Origin: Burkholderia metallica
GTDB taxonomy: Bacteria > Pseudomonadota > Gammaproteobacteria > Burkholderiales > Burkholderiaceae
Assembly: GCF_902832845.1 (NCBI RefSeq)
Contig: NZ_CADFDB010000011.1
Coordinates: 1 to 64,000, forward strand
DNA: 64,000 nucleotides
Reading direction: 5' to 3'
Shown here: positions 18,936-27,021 of the stretch, piece after piece
Numbering within the stretch: the stretch's first letter is position 1
How the letters are laid out: every line of letters starts with the position of its first letter
Notes under the pieces: generated by a model
What the model was told of the DNA's origin: nothing
The model's input: only the letters and a program-made list of their open reading frames with translations
The model's database searches: none
Made by a program: the position numbers and the translations under genes

Positions 18936-19508
18936 ATGTCGAACATCGTCATCGTCTATCACAGCGGCTACGGGCACACGCAAAAACTGGCCGAAGCCGT
19001 GCACGCGGGTGCGCAGGATGCCGGCGCGAACGTACGCCTGCTCGCCGTCGGCGACCTCGACGACGCGGGCTGGGCCGCGCTCGACGCGGCCGACGCGATC
19101 GTCTTCGGCGCGCCGACCTACATGGGCGGCCCGTCCGCGCAGTTCAAGCAGTTCGCCGATGCGACGTCGAAAGCGTGGTTCACGCAGAAATGGAAGGACA
19201 AGATCGCCGCGGGCTTCACGAACTCCGCGACGATGAACGGCGACAAGTTCTCGACGATTCAATATTTCGTCACGCTGTCGATGCAGCATGGGATGGTGTG
19301 GGTCGGCACGAGCCTGATGCCGGCCAACTCGAAGGCGGCCACGCGCAACGACATCAACTACCTCGGCGGTTCGACGGGCCTGCTCGCGCAATCGCCGGCG
19401 GATGCGACGCCCGACGAGGGCCCGCTGCCGGGCGACCTCGAAACCGGCAAGGCGTTCGGCCGGCGGGTCGCCGAAGCGACTGCCCGGTGGGTCGCCGGCC
19501 GCGATTGA
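18936..19508 (+). CDS. WrbA-like flavodoxin/NAD(P)H oxidoreductase
   Basis: 190 residues with a flavodoxin fold. The FMN phosphate loop YHSGYGHTQKLAE is near 7-19, GAPTYMGGPSAQFKQF is near 62-77 and a GTSLM loop near 123. WrbA-type proteins reduce quinones by two electrons, limiting radical formation. The sequence is somewhat shorter and more diverged than classical WrbA, so I leave out the gene symbol. CCGGAGAAC sets the start. Followed by a terminator. Confidence 0.85.
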   Translation: MSNIVIVYHSGYGHTQKLAEAVHAGAQDAGANVRLLAVGDLDDAGWAALDAADAIVFGAPTYMGGPSAQFKQFADATSKAWFTQKWKDKIAAGFTNSATMNGDKFSTIQYFVTLSMQHGMVWVGTSLMPANSKAATRNDINYLGGSTGLLAQSPADATPDEGPLPGDLETGKAFGRRVAEATARWVAGRD

Positions 19509-19538
19509 GCCTCGCGCCGGCTGACGCCAAAGGGACAC

Positions 19539-19564
19539 AAGACGGCCAGCCGGCCGTCTTTTTT
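19539..19564 (+). terminator. intrinsic terminator after the flavodoxin gene
   Basis: AAGACGGCC (19539-19547) pairs with GGCCGTCTT (19552-19560) and is followed by further T residues. Confidence 0.88.
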
Positions 19565-19650
19565 CACCCCGCGCGGTGCAGGCCCGTCGAATGACGTCTT
19601 AAAATGGCGGTTTCAGGGCGCGGGCCCGCGTTTCATCCAGTGAGAGCGAA

Positions 19651-20601
19651 ATGAGCACCAAAGTTTTTGTCGACGGCCAGGAAGGCACGACCGGCCTCAA
19701 GATCTTCGAATACCTGTCGGCACGCAGCGACATCGAGATCCTGCGTATCGAAGAAGCGAAGCGCAAGGACGTCGACGAGCGCCGCCGCCTGATCAACGCA
19801 TCGGACGTCACGTTCCTGTGCCTGCCGGACGTCGCGTCGCGCGAATCCGCGTCGCTCGTCGAGAACCCGAACACCACGCTGATCGATGCGAGCACCGCGT
19901 TCCGCACGAATGCCGACTGGGCCTACGGCCTGCCCGAGCTGACCCGCGCGCAGCGCGAGAAGATTCGCACGTCGAAGCGCATCGCGGTGCCGGGCTGCCA
20001 CGCATCGGCGTTCGTGCTCGCGATGCGTCCGCTCGTCGATGCGGGCATCGTCGCGCCGACGTTCGCCGCGCACAGCTACTCGATCACCGGCTACAGCGGC
20101 GGCGGCAAGTCGATGATCGCCGACTACGAGAACGCGGCGCCGGGCGGCAAGCTCGCGAGCCCGCGCCCGTATGCGCTCGGCCTCACGCACAAGCACCTGC
20201 CGGAAATGGCCGCGCACACGGGGCTCGAGAACCCGCCGATCTTCACGCCGATCGTCGGCCCGTTCCTGAAGGGGCTCGCGGTGACGACCTACTTCACGCC
20301 CGATCAGCTCGCGAAGCGCGCGACGCCGCAGGACGTGCAGCGCGTGTTCGCCGAGTACTACGCGGACGAAGCGTTCGTGCGCGTCGCGCCGTTCGATGCG
20401 GACGCGAACCTCGACGGCGGCTTCTTCGACGTGCAGGCGAACAACGACACGAACCGGGTCGACCTGTTCGTGTTCGGCAACGCAGAGCGCTTCGTCACCG
20501 TCGCGCGCCTCGACAACCTCGGCAAAGGCGCGTCGGGCGCGGCGATCCAGTGCATGAACCTGAACATCGGCGCGGCCGAGGACGCCGGTCTCAAACGCTG
20601 A
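19651..20601 (+). CDS. argC: N-acetyl-gamma-glutamyl-phosphate reductase (type 2)
   Basis: 316 residues. It reduces N-acetylglutamyl phosphate to the semialdehyde in arginine synthesis. This is the short class: the N-terminal loop is [15 protein letters not shown] and the catalytic cysteine lies in PGCHAS near 116. [10 protein letters not shown] near 149-158 is also class-typical. It stands alone, apart from other arg genes, which is usual in Burkholderia. A terminator follows 21 bp downstream. Confidence 0.94.
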   Translation: MSTKVFVDGQEGTTGLKIFEYLSARSDIEILRIEEAKRKDVDERRRLINASDVTFLCLPDVASRESASLVENPNTTLIDASTAFRTNADWAYGLPELTRAQREKIRTSKRIAVPGCHASAFVLAMRPLVDAGIVAPTFAAHSYSITGYSGGGKSMIADYENAAPGGKLASPRPYALGLTHKHLPEMAAHTGLENPPIFTPIVGPFLKGLAVTTYFTPDQLAKRATPQDVQRVFAEYYADEAFVRVAPFDADANLDGGFFDVQANNDTNRVDLFVFGNAERFVTVARLDNLGKGASGAAIQCMNLNIGAAEDAGLKR

Positions 20602-20621
20602 TTCCGCATCGCACGCAATGC

Positions 20622-20647
20622 AAAGCCGGCCACTGGCCGGCTTTTTA
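20622..20647 (+). terminator. intrinsic terminator after argC
   Basis: AAGCCGGCC and GGCCGGCTT form a stem with a three-base loop, followed by TTTTA. The remaining 20650-21036 is A/T-rich spacer with a TTGACA at about 20975 that may start the lipoprotein transcript; no gene is seen there. Confidence 0.88.
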
Positions 20648-21036
20648 TTTACCCGCATCGCGCAATAATTAAAAAATTCCGGCTCGCGCATTTACAAATA
20701 TTTACAAGCTTTCCATTGCGCGATTACCAGTGAATTAATCCCACCCGTTCTTTATCCAGTCAATCCCGAATAGGGATAAACCGGATACCGCCGCTTCAAA
20801 CGCTGCCGTTATACGCAGGAAGGCTCGCCGCCGACCCGCCCGGCGTCGTACATTCCCCACTCCGCCCGCTTTCGGCCGCCTGTCTCACGTTTTAATTCTT
20901 ACCGAATGCCATGCCGGACAAGGATTCAAAACACGCTTCCCGTTTCAATCGCCTTTTTTAGACGGGTTCATCAATTGACAGCAAAAATCCAGGCGGCGAC
21001 ATTAGCTCGCACAATTAAACGATTGGAGACAGCGGC

Positions 21037-22452
21037 ATGTCGCACGCCTTAACGAAGGGGGTGGCAACGGCCTTTGCCATTGCCCCTTTCCTGGTTGCAT
21101 GTGGTGGGGGGGACTCCGGCGGCGCACTCGCGCCGATCGATGCGCCCCAATGTTCAGGTTCCAGCTGCGGCACGCAAGGGCCGCCGCCGTCGCAGCCCGT
21201 CAACGGCGCGCTGTGCCCGGCCACCGCGGACATCGTGAAGAGCACGTACCTCGGCGGCGCCGGTAGCGGCGAGATCGTCAGCGTCAACATCGACGCCGTG
21301 GCGATGACCTACACGCTCAAGTGGCTCGAATCGCCGATTCCGCTCGCGACCGGCACCGTTACGCCGAGCCGCGCCGGCACGACGATCACCGGCAAGGTCG
21401 TCCATCCGCCGGCCGGCACGCTGCCGACCGCAGAACAAACGCGCTGCGCATTCGTCCTCACACCGGGCACCGGCACCGCGCCGAACGGCTCGACCTATTC
21501 GACGGCCGCCGACTTCAACCAGGCGAACCCGCCGATGCTGCTGGTCGGCATGGGCGTCGCGGGCGGCGGCATTCCGGGCGCGACGATCCAGTACGACGGG
21601 CTGACGATCATCCCGGGCATCGTGCAAAACGTCGGCCAGGTGCCCAATCGCCACTTCGATTTCTATCCGTTCCTCGGCTTCGCGAGCACGACGACGGACA
21701 TCTCGAAGCTGCCGGGCACGTACAACGCACTGATCTACCACCTCGTGCCGTCGGGCAACTACGCGACGAAGGGGACGAACTCGAGCGAGACGTTCGATGC
21801 GAACGGCGCGTGCACGTCGACAGGTTCGGGCGGCTGCCAGACGACCGGCAACCCATGGACCGTGAACACCGCGAACGGCGGCTACTTCGACAGCACGAAG
21901 GCGCCGCAGACGCTGCCGCAAACGTCGCTGCCGATCGTCGGCGCGACCGGCAAGTCGGCGACCGCGCACATGGTGATCGGCCAACTCAACGGCGCGACGG
22001 TGCCGGTGATCGTGCGCACGGGCAACGTGAACCTCGGCACGCCGCCGCTGCACACCGACGCGCAGGTCGACGACGAATCGGGCATCGCGGTGCTCGGCAG
22101 TGCCACCGCGATCCAGTCGGGCGCGATTGACGGCGGCTACGCGGGCGCGGACTCGAACTTCAAGTACACGGCTGCGCTGATCCGCGGCAGCAACGCATCG
22201 TTCATCAATCCGAGTACGCAGGCCGAGGAAGACGGCTTCACGCTCGACTACGGCCAGACGACGCCGGGGCTGCTCAACGCGACGACGATTCCGAAGAGCG
22301 GTAGCGCCGCGTCGGGCGTCGTGATCGCGACGGGCGGGCTGTACGCGGCGCTGATCCAGGGCACGGTGAATGGCGGCGTGACGTCGACGTCCGCGAATTC
22401 GACGACGTCGTCGACCCCGTACTTCGGCGTGGGCGCGCAGATCAGCAAGTAA
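21037..22452 (+). CDS. DUF2957-type lipoprotein, first paralogue
   Basis: 471 residues with a lipoprotein signal: hydrophobic run, then lipobox LVAC with the cysteine at residue 22, followed by a Gly/Ser/Pro-rich linker. The mature part is a repetitive beta-rich domain found almost only in Burkholderiaceae (DUF2957). Conserved blocks are LCPAT near 59, GGAGSGE near 73, LLVGMGVAGGGIPG near 168 and DDESGIAVLG near 348. No catalytic motif is seen. It is followed by a paralogue and an OmpW gene, suggesting a shared envelope role. Function unknown. Confidence 0.8.
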   Translation: MSHALTKGVATAFAIAPFLVACGGGDSGGALAPIDAPQCSGSSCGTQGPPPSQPVNGALCPATADIVKSTYLGGAGSGEIVSVNIDAVAMTYTLKWLESPIPLATGTVTPSRAGTTITGKVVHPPAGTLPTAEQTRCAFVLTPGTGTAPNGSTYSTAADFNQANPPMLLVGMGVAGGGIPGATIQYDGLTIIPGIVQNVGQVPNRHFDFYPFLGFASTTTDISKLPGTYNALIYHLVPSGNYATKGTNSSETFDANGACTSTGSGGCQTTGNPWTVNTANGGYFDSTKAPQTLPQTSLPIVGATGKSATAHMVIGQLNGATVPVIVRTGNVNLGTPPLHTDAQVDDESGIAVLGSATAIQSGAIDGGYAGADSNFKYTAALIRGSNASFINPSTQAEEDGFTLDYGQTTPGLLNATTIPKSGSAASGVVIATGGLYAALIQGTVNGGVTSTSANSTTSSTPYFGVGAQISK

Positions 22453-22598
22453 CGAGGACGCGGCGGCGGCCGGCCCGCCGCCGCGTGATGCAGGGAAGGC
22501 ACGAAAGCGCTCGGCACGGCGCAAGCAGGACGAGCACAAGCAACAGAAGCGGCCGACAGGGAGCTGGCCGCCGTACAAGACAAATCTGGAGGAGCAAC

Positions 22599-23840
22599 AT
22601 GAAGCGCAACCTCATTCTGGCGGCGGCCCTTGCCGCCCCCCTTCTTTCCGCATGCGGCGGCGGCAGCGACAATCCGCCTCCGCTCGTCGAAGACCGGCTC
22701 TGCCCTGCCACGCTCGACTACAACACCGTGTTTACGGGCGGCGCGGGCAGCGGCGAACTCGCGAAGGTCCAGCTCGACACGACCAAGATGACCTGGCAGA
22801 TCACCTATGTCGAATCGGCGGTGCCGCAAAAGACCGGCACCGTCGTGCCGACCCGCGCGGGCACGGTCGACAGCGGCACGCTCACGCAGGAAACGCTGCT
22901 GCCGACCAACAAGCTGAACCAGTGCGCGTTCCGGCTGAACGGCGCGAGCCTCGATGCGTCGCGTCCGGCGCGCATCTTCGTCGGCTTCGGCGTCGCGGGC
23001 GGCACGATTCCCGGCAAGGAGATCCAGTTCGACGGCGTGCTCGGCCAGGCCGCGGTGCCCGACACGAAATTCCCGTACTACCCGTTCATCGGCTTCTCGT
23101 CGATCGAAACCGACATCACGAAGGTCGCGGGCACGTACAGCCACATCGGCTTCGGCGAAGTGCCGTCGCAGAAATTCGCGCCCGCGTCGATCGACGCGAA
23201 GGTGACGATCAACGCGGACGGCACGTGGACCAAGTGCGACACGACCGGCCAGTTCGCCGGCGGCGCGTGCACGCAGCAAGGCACGAACTTCGTGCAGTCG
23301 GCCGACGGCAGCGGCGCGTTCCAGTCGAACAACTACGCGAGCCAGCTGAAGCCGACGCTGTCGGCGACGCCGCAGGGCAAGGGCTTCATGATCGTCGGCA
23401 AGCTGCGCAACCAGTTGGTGCCGATCCTCGTGCGCACGGGTGTCGCGAACCCGAACCCGACGCCGGACAGCAACGGCGTGCCGGGCCTGACCGCCGACGA
23501 CGAATCGAGCATCTCGATCCTCGCGCCGCAGACGGCAGTGGCAGTCGGTTCGCAGAACGGCGAATACATCGGCGTCGACAGCCAGTTCGATTACCGGACC
23601 ACCGCGCTGACCGACAAGCAGGCCACGCTGCTCGATCCGTTCCAGCCGTCGCAGGCGTCGCTCGCGACCGCGCTCGATCTCGACTACACGCAGAAGGTGC
23701 CGGGCACGGTCACGACGATCCACACGGGTTCGGGCAGCACGTCGCCGACCGGCAAGTTCATCTTCACGGGTGGCGTGTTCGGTTTCCTCGACAACGCGGG
23801 ATCGACGCCGTATTTCACGATCGGCGCATTCGTCCAGTAA
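22599..23840 (+). CDS. DUF2957-type lipoprotein, second paralogue
   Basis: 413 residues, clearly related to the gene 146 bp upstream: both share LCPAT, TGGAGSGEL, the CAF(R/V)L block, GVAGG.IPG and DDESSISIL in the same order. The lipobox LSAC places the lipidated cysteine near residue 19, followed by GGGS. The first paralogue carries insertions in its middle third that this copy lacks. A TGGAGGAGC ribosome binding site fixes ATG 22599. It is 15 bp from the OmpW gene, so they are probably translated together. Function unknown. Confidence 0.8.
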   Translation: MKRNLILAAALAAPLLSACGGGSDNPPPLVEDRLCPATLDYNTVFTGGAGSGELAKVQLDTTKMTWQITYVESAVPQKTGTVVPTRAGTVDSGTLTQETLLPTNKLNQCAFRLNGASLDASRPARIFVGFGVAGGTIPGKEIQFDGVLGQAAVPDTKFPYYPFIGFSSIETDITKVAGTYSHIGFGEVPSQKFAPASIDAKVTINADGTWTKCDTTGQFAGGACTQQGTNFVQSADGSGAFQSNNYASQLKPTLSATPQGKGFMIVGKLRNQLVPILVRTGVANPNPTPDSNGVPGLTADDESSISILAPQTAVAVGSQNGEYIGVDSQFDYRTTALTDKQATLLDPFQPSQASLATALDLDYTQKVPGTVTTIHTGSGSTSPTGKFIFTGGVFGFLDNAGSTPYFTIGAFVQ

Positions 23841-23855
23841 GCGGAGGGTGAGGCC

Positions 23856-24692
23856 GTGATCAAGAAAACCCTTCTCTGCGCGGCAGCCGGCGCCGCCGTC
23901 GCGGTGCCGTTCGCGGCGCACGCGCAGAGCGCCGGCAGCAACGTCGTCACGCTGGGCTGGTTCCACATCATGCCGCAGCAGAGCAGCACGCCGATGACGA
24001 CCAACGTCGCGCCGACGCCGATCAACACGCCGCTGCGGCTGCCGCCGTCGTTCACGTCGCCGGGCACCGGGCTGCACACCAGCGGCGCGGATACGGTCGG
24101 CCTGACGGTCAGTCACTTCCTGACCGACCACATCGCGGTCACGTCGGTGGCCGGCGTGCCGCCGGTGTTCAAGGTGTCCGGCCAGGGCACGATCAAGCCG
24201 CCCGGCCCGGCCGGCGCGCTGGGCACGCAGAACATCGCGCTCGCGTCGGTCAACCCGATCGTGAAGAGCGTGCGGCAGTGGAGCCCGGCGATGATCCTGC
24301 AGTACTACTTCGGGCAGGCAAACGCGAAGTTCCGGCCGTTCCTCGGCCTCGGCGTGTCGTACAACTGGTTCAGCGACCTGCAGCTCAACACGAACTTCAT
24401 CAAGCAGACGCAGGACAACCTCGGCGCGGTGCTCGCGGCGGGCGCGGGCAAGCCGGGTACGACGTCGGTGGAGGCGAAGGCGTCGTCGTCGTGGCAGCCG
24501 GTGTTCAACGCGGGCCTGCAGTACAACATGACGGAACACTTCGGGCTGGTCGCGTCGGTCACCTACATCCCGCTGAAGACGACGTCGACGGTGACGATCA
24601 AGGCGGCCGACGGCACGGTGCTCTCGGAGTCGAAATCGGACCTGAAGGCGGACCCGATCATCAGCTACGTCGGGATGACGTACAAGTTCTGA
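23856..24692 (+). CDS. OmpW-family outer membrane protein
   Basis: 278 residues starting at GTG 23856 behind GGAGGGTGAGG. The signal peptide ends AAHAQS near residue 23. An eight-stranded small barrel is predicted from alternating patterns; the C-terminus YVGMTYKF ends in the aromatic residue needed for barrel assembly. Family marks include GLTVSHFLTDHIAV near 81-94 and FGQANAKFRPFLGLGVSYNWF near 150-170. OmpW proteins form narrow hydrophobic channels. The close link to two DUF2957 lipoproteins suggests one surface system. Confidence 0.88.
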   Translation: MIKKTLLCAAAGAAVAVPFAAHAQSAGSNVVTLGWFHIMPQQSSTPMTTNVAPTPINTPLRLPPSFTSPGTGLHTSGADTVGLTVSHFLTDHIAVTSVAGVPPVFKVSGQGTIKPPGPAGALGTQNIALASVNPIVKSVRQWSPAMILQYYFGQANAKFRPFLGLGVSYNWFSDLQLNTNFIKQTQDNLGAVLAAGAGKPGTTSVEAKASSSWQPVFNAGLQYNMTEHFGLVASVTYIPLKTTSTVTIKAADGTVLSESKSDLKADPIISYVGMTYKF

Positions 24693-24738
24693 GCGCGGCG
24701 AGCGCCGGCGAATGGAACGCTGCGACACAATCGCAGGC

Positions 24739-24800
24739 AAAAAAAAGCCCGCCTAAGAGGCGGGCTGAATCCATATCAGAGGAGACATGGAGGAGACAGG
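24739..24800 (-). ncRNA. putative small RNA with two anti-Shine-Dalgarno repeats
   Basis: A transcript of about 60 nt read from the minus strand. It contains UGUCUCCUC twice (plus-strand GAGGAGACA at 24779-24787 and 24790-24798, 11 bp apart). It ends in a rho-independent terminator: AGCCCGCCT/AGGCGGGCT stem (24746-24754 with 24758-24766) then eight U. The repeats are complementary to ribosome binding sites of the GGAGGAGACA kind. Two such sites occur in this window (10713-10722 and 36806-36815). It resembles CU-rich riboregulators reported in B. cenocepacia (I recall ncS27), but the identity is not verified. It has no start codon with a usable frame. Confidence 0.75.
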
Positions 24801-24804
24801 TACA

Positions 24805-24833
24805 ACTATAGCGAATCGATTTCTGCATTGCAA
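24805..24833 (-). promoter_or_regulatory. sigma70 promoter of the putative sRNA
   Basis: On the minus strand: -35 TTGCAA (24828-24833), exactly 17 bp, then -10 TATAGT (24805-24810). Initiation about 7 bp downstream, near 24798-24800, would place the first anti-Shine-Dalgarno repeat at the very 5' end of the RNA. Confidence 0.75.
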
Positions 24834-24884
24834 CATTTCCGTAGAGAAAATAAGGATTTTCCCTCGAATGTCGCCTCTAGATCG

Positions 24885-25073
24885 CTAGTCCGAACCCGAC
24901 CCCTTCAGGATCTCCCGCTCGAGCACCGCGCCGAGCGCATCGCGCAGCAGCGCGACGGGCCGCACCAGCCGGCCCGGCAGCGCGCCGTGCACGATCCACA
25001 CGTTGATCCGCGTCTCCAGCCCCACCGTTTCCACCACCCTCAGCGCATCGCGATGCGCGCTGCGCGCCAGCGC
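24885..25073 (-). pseudogene. C-terminal remnant of a LysR-type regulator
   Basis: The minus-strand frame ending at 24885 reads as the tail of a LysR effector domain: RINVWIVHG followed by RPVALLRDALGAVLERE, the usual W-[LI]-V then final-helix pattern. Homology is lost upstream of about 25073, where the frame becomes Ala/Pro-rich noise, so about five sixths of the gene, including the helix-turn-helix, is missing. It abuts the tail of an MFS gene on the other strand. Moderate confidence because the match is short. Confidence 0.45.
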
Positions 25074-25074
25074 G

Positions 25075-25188
25075 CTCGGCGCGGCGCTGGCGGGCAGCGC
25101 GTGGGCCTCGGGCGGGTGGAGCGCGGTGTGCGGCGTCGGCTTCGCGTTCGCCGGCGCGGCTGCCGTATTCGGGTTGCGCGTTGCGTAA
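25075..25188 (+). pseudogene. C-terminal remnant of an MFS transporter
   Basis: The plus-strand frame reads about 37 residues resembling the last membrane helix of an MFS exporter (GSAWASGGWSAVCGVG, then a hydrophobic Ala/Phe/Val stretch and a short basic end). It stops at 25188. Nothing upstream in this frame continues the protein, and the LysR tail begins on the other strand. A divergent LysR/MFS pair that lost everything between the two C-terminal ends would leave exactly this. Short match, so tentative. Confidence 0.45.
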
Positions 25189-25278
25189 CGCCAGCTCGCG
25201 GCCGGGCACCGGGCCGGCGCGGCGACATCGACGGGCCCGAGCACGTAACGTCCGCGCCGCGAAGCAGCCGCCCAAAGC

Positions 25279-25315
25279 CGAACGCCCCGCCCTCTGGCGA
25301 GGGACGGGGCGTTCG
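25279..25315. terminator. strong hairpin after the LysE-type gene
   Basis: An 11-bp stem (25279-25289 with 25305-25315) lies just past the end of the exporter gene. There is no T run on either side, so termination is possible but not assured. Confidence 0.45.
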
Positions 25316-25337
25316 ATACGCGGGATTCAGCGTGAAA

Positions 25338-25979
25338 TCAGTGACGGACCAGCGCCATCATCGCGCCGAAGCCGACGAACAGCCCGCCCGTCAGCCGGTT
25401 GAAGATCTTCGCGACGCTCTGGCTCTTCAGCGTCGCGCCGATGCGCGTGCCGAACGACGCGTAGACGAGATACCAGCTCACCTCGATCACCGCGAACGTG
25501 ACCACGAGGACGCCGAACTGCGGCAGCGTCGGCTCGGCCGCGTTGATGAACTGCGGCAGCAGCGCGGCCGCGAACAGGATCGCCTTCGGGTTGCTGCCCG
25601 CGACCAGGAAACCGTTGCGGAACAGCGTCCCGCGAGACGCCGGCGCGGCCTGGCGCGACACGGTGTCGACGTCGGCGGCGGGCTGCTCGTCGTCGACGCG
25701 CGCGCGCCACGCCTTCACGCCGAGGTAGATCAGGTAGGCCGCGCCCGCGAAGCGCAGCGTGTTGAACATCGCCGGCCACGCCTCGAGCACCGCGCCGAGG
25801 CCCGCCGCGGACACCGACAGCATCAGCACCAGCGCGGTGAGGCAGCCGGCCATCGTCCACATGGAGCGGCGCAGCCCGTGCCGTGCGCCGTGCGTCATCA
25901 CGAGCAGCATGTTCGGGCCCGGAATCGCCGACACGACGAACACCGTCGCCACGAAAAGCCACCACGTATGCAAGTTCAT
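25338..25979 (-). CDS. LysE/RhtB-family amino acid exporter
   Basis: 213 residues and about six membrane helices. The N-terminal SAIPGPNMLLVMTHGARHG motif (17-35) is the family signature, with YLIYLGVKAWR near 82-92 and GFLVAGSNPKAILF near 122-135 lining the transport path. Members export homoserine, threonine, lysine or related compounds; the substrate here is open. The stop is followed by a hairpin. It is transcribed in the same direction as the dehydrogenase gene 76 bp upstream and could share its message. Confidence 0.9.
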   Translation of the reverse strand: MNLHTWWLFVATVFVVSAIPGPNMLLVMTHGARHGLRRSMWTMAGCLTALVLMLSVSAAGLGAVLEAWPAMFNTLRFAGAAYLIYLGVKAWRARVDDEQPAADVDTVSRQAAPASRGTLFRNGFLVAGSNPKAILFAAALLPQFINAAEPTLPQFGVLVVTFAVIEVSWYLVYASFGTRIGATLKSQSVAKIFNRLTGGLFVGFGAMMALVRH

Positions 25980-26055
25980 GACCGCCTCTGCCTCGATGAA
26001 AGGAAAAACGAAACGTCGATTATGCCGATGCGCCGGACTTCTGTCGCGCGCCGGA

Positions 26056-26925
26056 TCAGCGGCCCGCGCGGCGCAGCGCGACTTCGCCGAGCACCGCGAA
26101 ATCCTGGTCGCCGCCGCCGTGCGCGAGCGCGTCGAGCAGGTTGTCGCGCACGACGCTCGCCACCGGCAGCGGCACCGACACGGCGTCGCCGGCTTCCAGC
26201 GCGAGGCGCACGTCCTTCAGCCCGAGGCGCGCCTTGAAGCGCGCGGGCTCGTAGCGCCGCTCGGCAATCATGCCGCCGTAGCCTTCGTAGACGGGGCCCG
26301 GAAACACGCTGCCGGTGATCACGTCGAGGAAGTCGCGCATCGCGACGCCGTGCGCGCCGAGCAGCGCGGACGCTTCGCCGAGCGTCTCGATCGCCGACGC
26401 GAGCGTGAAGTTCGCGGCGATCTTCGCGACGTTCGCGTGCTGCGGCAGCGAACCGAACCGCCAGGTCTTCTGGCCGATCGCGTCGAACAGCGGCTGCACG
26501 CGGTCGATCGCCTCGGCCGGTCCGCCGGCCATGATCGTCAGCCGCGCGGCGGCCGCGACGTCGGGCCGGCCCATCACCGGCGCGGCGACGTAATGGATGC
26601 CGCGCGACGCATGCGCGTGCGCGAGCGATTCGGCCAGCGCGACCGACACCGTCGCCATGTTCACGTGAATCAGGCCGCGCGGCGCCTGCGCGAGCAGCGC
26701 GTCGTCGAAGATCGCGCGCGCCGCAGCGTCGTCGGCCAGCATCGAGAACACCGCGTCGCCGCGAAACGCGTCGGCCGGCGTATCGACGATCTGCGCGCCG
26801 AGCGCGGCGAGCGGCTCGGCGCGCTCGCGCGACCGGTTCCAGACCCGCACCGTGTGTCCGGCTTTCAGCAGGTTCGTCGCGATTGCCTGCCCCATTTCAC
26901 CCAGCCCGATAAACCCGAGATCCAT
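26056..26925 (-). CDS. NAD(P)-dependent beta-hydroxyacid dehydrogenase (HIBADH/GLYR family)
   Basis: 289 residues. The N-terminal Rossmann loop is GFIGLGEMGQAIATNLLKAGH at residues 4-24. The substrate-binding block is YVAAPVMGRP near 112-121, where HIBADH has DAPVSGG, and the catalytic lysine region reads ANVAKIAANF near 164-173. The family reduces or oxidises 3-hydroxy acids or succinic semialdehyde; MGRP rather than SGG points to a divergent subgroup. Start at 26925 behind AAGGAGCGGG; the much longer frame upstream is antisense to the Mut7-C gene. Confidence 0.87.
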   Translation of the reverse strand: MDLGFIGLGEMGQAIATNLLKAGHTVRVWNRSRERAEPLAALGAQIVDTPADAFRGDAVFSMLADDAAARAIFDDALLAQAPRGLIHVNMATVSVALAESLAHAHASRGIHYVAAPVMGRPDVAAAARLTIMAGGPAEAIDRVQPLFDAIGQKTWRFGSLPQHANVAKIAANFTLASAIETLGEASALLGAHGVAMRDFLDVITGSVFPGPVYEGYGGMIAERRYEPARFKARLGLKDVRLALEAGDAVSVPLPVASVVRDNLLDALAHGGGDQDFAVLGEVALRRAGR

Positions 26926-27021
26926 TTCCCGCTCCTTCGCTCCGTGAAGCGGGGAGTTAAACACAGATGCGACGCGTCTGCAGGCCGCGCGGCCGGCCAT
27001 GCGCGGTGCGATACTGCGCGC

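Noticed and set aside
24781-24800. GGAGGAGACA as a ribosome binding site for a plus-strand gene after the OmpW gene
   Set aside because: No plus-strand start codon with a usable frame follows. On the minus strand the same bases lie within a promoter-to-terminator unit.
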